Source of the DNA: Bacteroidales bacterium
GTDB taxonomy: Bacteria > Bacteroidota > Bacteroidia > Bacteroidales > WCHB1-69
Assembly (NCBI GenBank): GCA_031254735.1
Contig: JAIRTU010000005.1
Span: 1-13,527 of the forward strand
Direction: 5' to 3'
DNA length: 13,527 nt
Made by a program: the position numbers and the translations under genes. The notes under the pieces are model-generated. The model was given only the letters and a program-made list of their open reading frames with translations, was not told the origin of the DNA and did no database searches. Below are positions 1 through 6,412 of the stretch, one piece after another; the stretch's first letter is position 1, and each line of letters starts with the position of its first letter.

Positions 1-210
1 GATCTTTATTAACGATTTTTTTTTACTCCGAAAACAACGACGGCGGCGCACCCGAAAACAACAGAATAGAATCATAAAAATCATTATTCAAGGGCAAAAG
101 TCAGTGAATAACGAATAACGAATAGTGAATAATAACGCTATGACGAAACGACAACGCCTAATCTCATAAATCACAGTTCAGACAAAGACCCCAGTTCAGG
201 CAACCGAAAT
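1..210. repeat. Gene-free left end with short tandem and direct repeats
   Basis: I see no gene here. Three short repeats are visible: CCGAAAACAAC at 28-38 and again at 52-62; a tandem array of four 7-bp units at 106-133 (GAATAAC, GAATAAC, GAATAGT, GAATAAT); and CAGTTCAGACAA at 174-185 echoed by CAGTTCAGGCAA at 192-203. Read on the minus strand, the last pair begins CCTGAACTG and TCTGAACTG, a style I associate with dispersed intergenic repeats of Bacteroidetes. That association is from memory and not tested. The stretch lies downstream of purN; no clear terminator is visible. Confidence 0.6.
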
Positions 211-801
211 TTAAGAGCGGGAAACCTTTTCGGAGGATTGTTGCAATAATTTTTCAATAATTATCGGATAATGAGCATATTCCAACGCATGGACTTTTTC
301 CGCTACATCTTCCGGCGTATCATCTGCCGAGAGGCGGCATTTTTCTTGAAAAATAATATTTCCCTCGTCATAATTGGCGTTTACATAATGAACGGTAATG
401 CCCGAATGCGTTTCTTTATTTTCCGTAACGGCTTTGTGGACATACATTCCATACATTCCTTTGCCGCCATATTTGGGCAGAAGTGCGGGGTGTATGTTGA
501 TGATTTTTTGAGGAAAGGCTTCTATTAAATTTTTGGGTATCAACCATAAAAAACCCGCCAGCACCACCATGTCAACGTGCAGCTTTTGAAGCGTTTCCAC
601 AACAACACCGGTTTCGTAAAACATCTTTTTATCTATCAACAGCGTGTTGATATTCAATTTTTTTGCACGTTCCAACACATACGCATCAGCCTTGTTGCAG
701 ATAAGCAACACAATATTTACCGTTGGAGAATCTGCAAAATATTCGGCGATGCGTTGAACGTTAGAGCCGTTGCCGGAAGCAAAGAGAACAATATTTTTCA
801 T
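211..801 (-). CDS. purN: Phosphoribosylglycinamide formyltransferase (GAR transformylase)
   Basis: This 196-residue cytosolic enzyme transfers a formyl group from 10-formyltetrahydrofolate to GAR, the third step of de novo purine synthesis. The N-terminal GNGSN loop (residues 10-14) is the phosphate-binding signature of PurN. The catalytic triad is visible as N102 and H104 in NIHPALLPKYGG and D145 in YDEGNII; SGITVHYV (133-140) is also typical. Length fits the family (about 190-215). The start is an ATG directly followed by the first strand (MKNIVLFASG), so no other start is plausible. It is last in the minus-strand run, 71 bp after maf, and may be co-transcribed with upp and maf. I see nothing abnormal in it. 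Confidence 0.95.
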   Translation of the reverse strand: MKNIVLFASGNGSNVQRIAEYFADSPTVNIVLLICNKADAYVLERAKKLNINTLLIDKKMFYETGVVVETLQKLHVDMVVLAGFLWLIPKNLIEAFPQKIINIHPALLPKYGGKGMYGMYVHKAVTENKETHSGITVHYVNANYDEGNIIFQEKCRLSADDTPEDVAEKVHALEYAHYPIIIEKLLQQSSEKVSRS

Positions 802-872
802 TAAAAAAAATTTAAATGCGTCAATGATTTATCATTTCAATGGTCGATTGCATACATAAACAATACGGTTGA

Positions 873-1463
873 TTACGGCACTGTTTCTTTCAACATTTGC
901 CAAAGCAAATGCGTAGGCAATCCCATGACATTGTAATACGATCCTTTAATCAGGCTGATAGCCGTATGTCCTGCCCATTCCTGAATGCCATAGGCGCCCG
1001 CCTTGTCGAAAGGTTGGTATTTTTCGATATAGTAATTTATTTCTTCGGACGATAAAGTCTCGAAACAGACGTGCGTAACATCGTGGCGATGTGCGATTTT
1101 TTGGTTATGACACACGCAAATCCCGCTGATAACCTTATGTCTTTTGCCCGAAAGCAGCGTGAGCATAGCCGCTGCATCTTTTTTGTCTTTCGGTTTTTCA
1201 AGTATCGTATTGTTCACGCAGACAATGGTATCTCCGCCGATGATAATTGTGCTTTGAGGGTCGTACAAAGAATGGACAGACATTGCTTTTTGCACAGCCA
1301 AATGTTCTGCCAATTGTTGCGGAGAAAGTTCGTCGGGGTATCTTTCGGCAACGGTCGGTTTTTCCACCACAAATTGCAAGCCCATGTTTTCCAGCAATTC
1401 CTTTCTTCGCGGAGACTGAGACGCCAAAACGAGGCTGTAATTTTTTAATCTGTCCAAAAGCAT
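873..1463 (-). CDS. maf: Maf family nucleotide pyrophosphatase
   Basis: This 196-residue protein belongs to the Maf/YhdE family, cytosolic pyrophosphatases that hydrolyse non-canonical or excess nucleoside triphosphates (dTTP/UTP type or m7GTP type) to monophosphates. The signature LASQSPRRKELL lies at residues 13-24, the catalytic-region aspartate is D78 in GGDTIV, and the conserved blocks LEKPKD (88-93), DKAGAYGIQ (153-161) and GSYYNVMGLP (174-183) are all present. The last block fits the dTTP/UTP subgroup better than the YceF subgroup, though I hold the substrate loosely. The ATG start lies only 4 bp after the stop of upp, so the two are very probably one transcript. Length is normal for the family. 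Confidence 0.93.
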   Translation of the reverse strand: MLLDRLKNYSLVLASQSPRRKELLENMGLQFVVEKPTVAERYPDELSPQQLAEHLAVQKAMSVHSLYDPQSTIIIGGDTIVCVNNTILEKPKDKKDAAAMLTLLSGKRHKVISGICVCHNQKIAHRHDVTHVCFETLSSEEINYYIEKYQPFDKAGAYGIQEWAGHTAISLIKGSYYNVMGLPTHLLWQMLKETVP

Positions 1464-1467
1464 AGTC

Positions 1468-2115
1468 TTATTTTTCTCCGTAAGCCAAATCGCCGGCGTC
1501 GCCCAATCCGGGAACGATATACGATTGTGCGGTCAGTTCCAAATCGACCGCCATCGTCCAAATATCCACATCTATGGGCAATTGCGTTTTGAGAAAATCT
1601 ATCCCGATAGCACTTGTAATAATAGAGGCGACATGTATTTTGGAGGGTTCTCCGTAAAGGTTTCGCAGCCCTTTCAACGACAGCGCAATAGAATTTCCCG
1701 TGGCAATCATCGGGTCGATCAGTATCAACACTTTATTTGTCAAGTCGGGAGAAGAGATATAATCGAGTTGAATTTCAAAAGTGCCGTCTTTTTCGTATTT
1801 GCGATACGCCGAAATAAAAGCACATTCGGCTTTGTCGAAATAGTTTAAAAAACCGTGATGATAAGCAAGTCCGGCACGCATGATGGTTGCCAAAACAATT
1901 TTTTCGGACAGAAGAAAACTGTTAACCGACCCCAAAGGAGAATTGATTTCCTGCTCTTCGTAAGAAAGTGTTTTGCTGATTTCGTAAGCCATTATCTCGC
2001 CTACACGTTCTAAATTTCGGCGAAAACGCATACTGTCTTTTTGAATTTCCGCATCTCGCAATTCCGACAGAAAGTTGTTTGCGACAGAGTTGTTGAGTTC
2101 TAATACATTTATCAT
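1468..2115 (-). CDS. upp: Uracil phosphoribosyltransferase
   Basis: This 215-residue protein salvages uracil by coupling it to PRPP, giving UMP. The PRPP-binding loop is ILIDPMIATGNS (residues 131-142), and the C-terminal YIVPGLGDAGD (199-209) is the uracil-recognition loop that distinguishes Upp from other phosphoribosyltransferases. MRAGLAYHHG (79-88) is the conserved arginine/glycine block. Length fits Upp (about 208-216). The start is an ATG 29-37 bp downstream of a perfect -7 box (see 2142-2149), which supports it as the first gene of the upp-maf unit. Residues 1-40 are more divergent than in the E. coli protein, as expected for a distant phylum. Confidence 0.94.
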   Translation of the reverse strand: MINVLELNNSVANNFLSELRDAEIQKDSMRFRRNLERVGEIMAYEISKTLSYEEQEINSPLGSVNSFLLSEKIVLATIMRAGLAYHHGFLNYFDKAECAFISAYRKYEKDGTFEIQLDYISSPDLTNKVLILIDPMIATGNSIALSLKGLRNLYGEPSKIHVASIITSAIGIDFLKTQLPIDVDIWTMAVDLELTAQSYIVPGLGDAGDLAYGEK

Positions 2116-2141
2116 GGTACTGTTTTTTTGGTGAAACGCTG

Positions 2142-2149
2142 CAAAAATA
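2142..2149 (-). promoter_or_regulatory. Bacteroidetes -7 promoter box upstream of upp
   Basis: On the minus strand this reads TATTTTTG, a perfect match to TAnnTTTG, 26 bp before the upp ATG. No well-spaced TTTG -33 partner is visible (the nearest is 12 bp away at 2162-2165), so the promoter is only partly supported. Confidence 0.5.
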
Positions 2150-2175
2150 CAATTTAATATTCAAATAAACGCCTC

Positions 2176-2589
2176 TTAAAACAAAAATGTTCGATTTTGA
2201 TTATTCTCCTCCACCGAAATACAGACGTTCACCGCCTCGTCGGGAAGCAATTCTTCCACATTTTCCGCCCATTCGATAAAACAATAATTTCCGCCGGACA
2301 GATATTCTTCAAAACCAATATCGATTGCTTCTTTCAGATTTTTTATTCGGTAAAAATCAAAATGACAGATATTTCCCTCCGGTATTTGATATTGATTGAC
2401 GATAGCAAAAGTAGGACTTGAAACAAGGTCTTCGCTTTGTAATGTTTTCGCCAACGCCTGCATAAATGTTGTTTTGCCAACGCCCATGTCGCCACGCAAG
2501 AGAAAAATACGTTTATCTTTATATTTCTCCAACAATATGCGGGCAATATGCGGAAGTTCGGCAAGCGATTTACATACAATTCGGGTCAT
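2176..2589 (-). CDS. tsaE: tRNA threonylcarbamoyladenosine biosynthesis ATPase TsaE
   Basis: This 137-residue P-loop ATPase is the TsaE (YjeE) component of the machinery that makes t6A at position 37 of ANN-decoding tRNAs, working with TsaB, TsaC and TsaD. The Walker A motif is GDMGVGKT (residues 33-40). Other family landmarks are SSPTFAIV (57-64), the HFDFYRI block (76-82) that carries the Walker B-like aspartate, and FIEWAEN (104-110). Length is typical (130-155). The ATG start lies just before the first strand. It sits 60 bp before upp and 82 bp after the porin. The neighbours are unrelated in function, so this looks like housekeeping synteny rather than a pathway operon. Confidence 0.94.
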   Translation of the reverse strand: MTRIVCKSLAELPHIARILLEKYKDKRIFLLRGDMGVGKTTFMQALAKTLQSEDLVSSPTFAIVNQYQIPEGNICHFDFYRIKNLKEAIDIGFEEYLSGGNYCFIEWAENVEELLPDEAVNVCISVEENNQNRTFLF

Positions 2590-2671
2590 GGAAAAGTTTT
2601 TTTATTGTTTAAATGAATGCCTTGCAGATTTGCCGCAGGATATTTTTCCCGACAACAGATGAATCATTTTT

Positions 2672-3700
2672 TTAAAACGCCGCCGTACCCATTAAACAAA
2701 CGCCTGTAATTCCGGCTCTGTTGCTCTGAAACGTGCGATGCGTAAGGTTGAGTTGAAGTCCTATTTTTTGAGGAATAAACCAATAATTCACTCCTGCCAT
2801 ATAATCGATTTCAGCCGTTGCATTGCTGCTCATATCCTGTTGAAAATAATCCATTCGCAAAACAGGTTGCAGTTTTCCAAAGAAAGTATACGCCAAAACA
2901 GCATAAGCACCCGAACTTTCCATGTCGGCGGTTTTTCCATAGATATATTCGGTACGGAAAAGCCATTTTTTGTCATCGTAACGCACGCCAACGCCGTATC
3001 GGTCGCGGGTTTCGTGTCGCATGCTGTCGTTGAGGTAAGCCTCTCCCACATAGCCCGACAGCGAAATGCTTATCGGCTTGATGGGATTGACAAATATGCG
3101 GGCGATAACGTCTTTGCTCTTGTTGTTGTCGTTGGTGTTGATGCCCGATCCGTTGAATACGCCAATATTGTATTCAATAATGCTGTAACCTCTTTTTCGG
3201 AGAAAACCGCCGTAAAACATCACTCCGACGTCTCGTCCGTTGGCGTTGATGCCTGCAACATCGGCATAACCAACCAGCCGCGAAATTACCATCGCATTGT
3301 CAATACATTCCAAGCCTGTCGGCGAATAGGGATTTTCCAACGAAAAAGGCACTTTGAACTGTCCCAACTGAATATTGAAATACGGTTTGATCTTAAAACG
3401 AATCTGTGCGTCCAAAAGTCTGGGAGCAGCGGCAAAGTCTGCCTGTATGCGATAGTCGAACATCTTCCCGACGTCGCCTTTTACGTCAAGCCTTGCTCTG
3501 CGAATATCGAATGTACTTCTGTCGTCGTCGTAGCGATAGCGGAAATTTACCAGCCCCGATATTTTGGGCAACTTCGAGAGCAGATTTTCTACTTTTGAAA
3601 GTCTTTGAACGGTTAAAGTGTCGGTGTGTTGAGCATTCACTTTGGCAGAGAAAGCCAATGCCAACAGTCCGATACCGATGATAAAAAATTGTTTTTTCAT
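2672..3700 (-). CDS. Outer-membrane porin, phosphate-selective porin O/P (OprO/OprP) family
   Basis: This 342-residue protein is predicted to be an outer-membrane beta-barrel. It begins with a signal peptide (MKKQFFIIGIGLLALAFSAKVNA, split here as residues 1-10 and 11-23; cleavage near A23-Q24). A short helical segment follows (about 33-44), then a run of alternating amphipathic strands. The region VNFRYRYDDDRSTFDIRRAR (51-70) and the GQFKVPFSLEN block (113-123) are characteristic of the OprO/P family. The last residue is phenylalanine, the usual outer-membrane assembly signal. It starts 60 bp after cysH on the same strand, so it may be co-transcribed with cysN-cysH and act as a pore for sulfate or a related anion. 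That substrate is an inference from position only. The barrel is somewhat shorter than most family members (about 380-450). Confidence 0.85.
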   Translation of the reverse strand: MKKQFFIIGIGLLALAFSAKVNAQHTDTLTVQRLSKVENLLSKLPKISGLVNFRYRYDDDRSTFDIRRARLDVKGDVGKMFDYRIQADFAAAPRLLDAQIRFKIKPYFNIQLGQFKVPFSLENPYSPTGLECIDNAMVISRLVGYADVAGINANGRDVGVMFYGGFLRKRGYSIIEYNIGVFNGSGINTNDNNKSKDVIARIFVNPIKPISISLSGYVGEAYLNDSMRHETRDRYGVGVRYDDKKWLFRTEYIYGKTADMESSGAYAVLAYTFFGKLQPVLRMDYFQQDMSSNATAEIDYMAGVNYWFIPQKIGLQLNLTHRTFQSNRAGITGVCLMGTAAF

Positions 3701-3760
3701 TTTTTAGTAAATATATTAATAATTTGTAAATAAGTTACTTGCAATAATCCGGTGAAAGTG

Positions 3761-4468
3761 TTATCGTTTGTGCAAACCGCATTCTTTGTGTTCGGGCGAT
3801 TCCCACCACCACCTTCCCGCACGTATGTCTTCGCCGCTTTCAACAGCGCGGGTGCAGGGTTCGCAGCCGATACTCGGAAAACCTTTGTCGTGGAGTTTGT
3901 TGTACGGAAGACGATTTTCTTGAATATAGGTTTGCAGACGATTTTCGTCCCAATGTATCAAAGGATTTATTTTCAACATATTATTCATCGTATCCCATTG
4001 AATAAGGTCTATATTTTGTCGGGTAACCGACTGTTCGCTTCTCAATCCGCAAATCCACGCATTCAACGTCTCAAACGCCCGATTTAAAGGCTGCAATTTA
4101 CGAACGGCACAACATCGCTTGCGTTTTTCCATGCTTTCGTAAAACAGGTTCATACCCTCGCGATTGACCATTTCTTCCACCTGCTTGTAGTCGGGAAAAA
4201 AGATTTCTATTTTGATGTTGTATTTCAGATTGGTTTTGTCGATCAGCTGATAGGTTTCAGGAAAAAGCCTGCCTGTGTCAAGGGTGAAAATGCGAGCGTT
4301 ACGGTCGATTTTCATTATCATGTCCGTCAATATCTGGTCTTCCAAACTCAAACTTGACGATAGGGCAATTTTATCTCCGTAATATTGCAGAAAATGGGTC
4401 AAGACCTCTTGCGGGGTGGCGTTGCAAAATTGTTTGTTGAGCTGTTCTATATCGGTTTTTGTATACAT
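3761..4468 (-). CDS. cysH: Adenylyl-sulfate (APS) reductase, thioredoxin-dependent, 4Fe-4S type
   Basis: This 235-residue protein reduces sulfonucleotides to sulfite using thioredoxin. The nucleotide-binding loop is SSSLSLEDQ (37-45), followed by LDTGRLFPET (63-72). The catalytic cysteine is C230 in the C-terminal ECGLH. The paired C119-C120 (KRCCAVRK) and C202/C205 (GCEPC) make up the 4Fe-4S set that marks APS-using enzymes, whereas the PAPS enzymes of enterobacteria lack it. I therefore call APS as substrate. I chose the ATG at 4468. An upstream TTG at 4513 would add 15 lysine-rich residues (MPKKTKSPENKK...) that look like translated leader. The gene follows cysN by 54 bp, matching its place directly after ATP sulfurylase in the pathway. 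Confidence 0.92.
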   Translation of the reverse strand: MYTKTDIEQLNKQFCNATPQEVLTHFLQYYGDKIALSSSLSLEDQILTDMIMKIDRNARIFTLDTGRLFPETYQLIDKTNLKYNIKIEIFFPDYKQVEEMVNREGMNLFYESMEKRKRCCAVRKLQPLNRAFETLNAWICGLRSEQSVTRQNIDLIQWDTMNNMLKINPLIHWDENRLQTYIQENRLPYNKLHDKGFPSIGCEPCTRAVESGEDIRAGRWWWESPEHKECGLHKR

Positions 4469-4522
4469 GCTGTCGGTTTTTTTGTTTTCGGGTGATTTTG
4501 TTTTCTTTGGCAAAACAAATGT

Positions 4523-5809
4523 TCAGTCTTCGTTTCTTTCTGAAATCATTCCTGCACCAACGGTTTCAAATGTATGTTGATCAATAAAAATCAAACTCCC
4601 TGTTGTGCGATTGTGTCGGTACAAATCAAAAACCAAAGGATTTGCCGTTTTGACGGTAACAGAAGCAATATCGTTCATGTTTAAAGAGGTTACGCCTTGC
4701 TCGTGTTCCAACGTATTGACGTTTACTCTGTAATTGATTTTTTTGATAATGCCAATGGTTTCTGCCGTTGCCTGACGGACAATATAACGAGCGTTCAGGG
4801 TGAGCGGATTTTCGTTGAACCAACAAATATCCATTGTTATATCTTGCGAAACCTGCGGTTGCACGCCTGTTGTTCCCGCCAACAAATCGCCCCGACTAAT
4901 ATCTATATCATCTTCCAACTCTATCGTTACCCAATCGGGCGTAAAGACTTCCTGCAATTCTTTTGTGCATTGGTTCAGCGTTTTGACTTTTGACTGCAAG
5001 GCAGAAGGGAAAACCTTTATTTCGTCTCCCTGTTTCAACACTCCTCCCGCCATTCGTCCCGCATACCCTCGAAAATCGGGAAATTTGTCGGAAATAGGGC
5101 GAATAACATATTGTACAGGCATTCTGATTTCTTCCGAATTGAGTTTGTGATCAATGGGCGTTGTTTCCAAAATCTCCATTAAAGTCTTTCCTTTGTACCA
5201 CGGCATTTTGTCGGAAGGCTTTACTACGTTGTGTCCGTATTTCGCCGAAATCGGAATAAAACAAACGTTTTCGATATGCAATTTTTCGGCAACGGAATGA
5301 TAATCGGAACAAATTTTGTCGAACACCTCTTGCGAGAAATCGGTCAAATCCATTTTATTAATACACACCGCCACGTGCGGAATCCCCAACAGCGAGGCAA
5401 CAAAAGAGTGTCGCAAAGTCTGTTCCACAATACCGTGACGAGCGTCTACCAGCAAAATAGCCAAATCGGCAGTTGAAGCGCCCGTAACCATGTTGCGTGT
5501 GTATTGAATATGCCCCGGTGTGTCGGCAATGATAAATTTGCGTTTCGGCGTGGCGAAATAACGATACGCCACATCGATGGTTATTCCCTGTTCGCGTTCT
5601 GCCCGAAGTCCGTCGGTGAGCAGGGCGAGGTTAACCTCCTCGTTGCCGCTGCGTTTGGATGCTTCTTCCACCGCTTCGAGCTGATCTTCAAAAATAGATT
5701 TGCTGTCGTAAAGCAACCGCCCGATAAGCGTACTTTTTCCGTCGTCCACACTGCCCGCTGTTGTAAAACGAAGCAGTTCCATATCTAAATATCCTGTTGT
5801 TTTTGCCAT
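4523..5809 (-). CDS. cysN: Sulfate adenylyltransferase subunit 1 (GTPase subunit)
   Basis: This 428-residue protein is the regulatory GTPase subunit of ATP sulfurylase; GTP hydrolysis drives APS formation by its partner CysD. It is an EF-Tu-like GTPase: P-loop GSVDDGKS (19-26), switch I EREQGITID (71-79), DTPGH (96-100), NKMD (151-154), then beta-barrel domains II and III (about 225-428). There is no fused APS-kinase domain at the C-terminus, so this is CysN rather than bifunctional NodQ. I chose the ATG at 5809, preceded by purine-rich AAGGCTGAAAGAA. The TTG at 5830 only adds VKRLKE. Its natural partner cysD lies 5.3 kb away beyond the inserted plus-strand block, which is unusual; the gene has its own candidate promoter box at 6035-6042. 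Confidence 0.95.
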   Translation of the reverse strand: MAKTTGYLDMELLRFTTAGSVDDGKSTLIGRLLYDSKSIFEDQLEAVEEASKRSGNEEVNLALLTDGLRAEREQGITIDVAYRYFATPKRKFIIADTPGHIQYTRNMVTGASTADLAILLVDARHGIVEQTLRHSFVASLLGIPHVAVCINKMDLTDFSQEVFDKICSDYHSVAEKLHIENVCFIPISAKYGHNVVKPSDKMPWYKGKTLMEILETTPIDHKLNSEEIRMPVQYVIRPISDKFPDFRGYAGRMAGGVLKQGDEIKVFPSALQSKVKTLNQCTKELQEVFTPDWVTIELEDDIDISRGDLLAGTTGVQPQVSQDITMDICWFNENPLTLNARYIVRQATAETIGIIKKINYRVNVNTLEHEQGVTSLNMNDIASVTVKTANPLVFDLYRHNRTTGSLIFIDQHTFETVGAGMISERNED

Positions 5810-5860
5810 TTCTTTCAGCCTTTTAACCAAAGGTTTCTTATTTTTTTTGTTAATAAAAAT

Positions 5861-5964
5861 ACTTCATTCAAAACATGAATAAATATCCGATTGCTAATAA
5901 AACAGTCGTATACCGGCAAAAGAACCGCAGAAGTTTATACTTTTACATACTTGAATGTTAATTA
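5861..5964. repeat. Imperfect direct repeat, copy 1 (about 100 bp)
   Basis: This segment aligns in the same orientation with 9292-9387. The best part is a 20-nt identical core, TAATAAAACAGTCGTATACC (5895-5914 here, 9326-9345 there), followed by GGCAAAAGAACCGCA against CGCAAAAAGAAACCGCA. Outside the core, about 80 percent of the first 20 positions and 17 of 22 positions at the right end (5943-5964 against 9366-9387) match. The two copies bracket the restriction-modification gene and its small partner. Copy 1 also has short inverted ends, CATTCAA (5865-5871) and TTGAATG (5951-5957), not preserved in copy 2. It lies within the presumed 5' leader of cysN. Confidence 0.75.
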
Positions 5965-5988
5965 TAATGTAATGATATAACTCCTGCG
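5926..5988 (-). other. Nested hairpin in the cysN leader
   Basis: CGCAGAAGTT (5926-5935) and AACTCCTGCG (5979-5988) can form a 10-bp stem; on the minus-strand RNA the one non-Watson-Crick position is a G-U pair. Inside its loop, TTACAT (5943-5948) and ATGTAA (5967-5972) form a second 6-bp stem. No T-run follows in the cysN direction, so it is not a standard terminator. It lies between the candidate cysN promoter and start codon. Function unknown; it may be chance or part of the repeat. Confidence 0.4.
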
Positions 5989-6034
5989 ATTTATAACATG
6001 TATGACGAAGTTATTTTATCAACACTTCAAGCTG

Positions 6035-6042
6035 CAAAGATA
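6035..6042 (-). promoter_or_regulatory. Candidate -7 promoter box for cysN
   Basis: On the minus strand the sequence reads TATCTTTG, a perfect TAnnTTTG, followed by the GCAGC context common at Bacteroidetes promoters. The -33 position (about 6061-6066) reads only TTTC-like. If used, it would give cysN a leader of roughly 220 nt. This would allow cysN-cysH to be expressed independently of cysD. Confidence 0.5.
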
Positions 6043-6203
6043 CAAATAAATAAGAAACGATGAAAATTTATGTCGGAAATCTTTTTGTTGTATCCAAGCA
6101 TTCCTAAGCGTACCGGCTTTCTGCAATTGGAAAGATACAGCAATTTCGGAGACAAGTTTTCATTATCAATTTGTTATGTTTTAATGGACATTTTGGGGGA
6201 TTA

Positions 6204-6236
6204 ACATACCAAAAAATCATTTCACATGCCAAAAAA
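6204..6236. repeat. Two 13-bp direct repeats with 20-bp period
   Basis: ACATACCAAAAAA (6204-6216) recurs as ACATGCCAAAAAA (6224-6236), one mismatch in 13, offset exactly 20 bp. The spacing of about two helical turns would suit a protein-binding site, and the location is 120-150 bp upstream of the restriction-modification promoter. It could equally be a remnant of a longer tandem repeat. Confidence 0.4.
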
Positions 6237-6356
6237 CTCAAAACAACAGCGTTTATTCTTCTTTCATCTTACTATACAAAAACGATATGCCGTCTAACTG
6301 CCTGAATAAGTTGAATATAAAAAAAATATTTTATATCTGATTGAAAATTAATCATT

Positions 6357-6393
6357 TTTGTATATTCATTCACAGAAAAAGATTATATCTTTG
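6357..6393 (+). promoter_or_regulatory. Promoter of the restriction-modification gene
   Basis: A -33-like TTTG (6357-6360) and a perfect -7 box TATCTTTG (6386-6393) are separated by 25 bp, slightly longer than usual. Transcription would begin around 6400, so translation must start at the ATG at 6413 and not at the upstream in-frame ATG at 6341. Confidence 0.6.
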
Positions 6394-6412
6394 CAAAAAA
6401 AAACAAGAGGAT

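Noticed and set aside
2738..3598. Long open frame of 286 codons opposite the porin gene
   Set aside because: It is a shadow of the porin: rich in H, C, R and F, with no recognisable domain, whereas the minus strand encodes a clear signal peptide and barrel.
4469..4513. TTG-initiated extension of CysH
   Set aside because: The added residues are lysine-rich and unlike the family; an ATG at 4468 gives a normal-length protein.
6341..6412. In-frame upstream ATG giving a 24-residue longer restriction-modification protein
   Set aside because: The -33/-7 promoter (6357-6393) lies inside this extension, and the ATG at 6413 has a purine-rich site before it and starts with MAKNGYITITDY, a plausible N-terminus.
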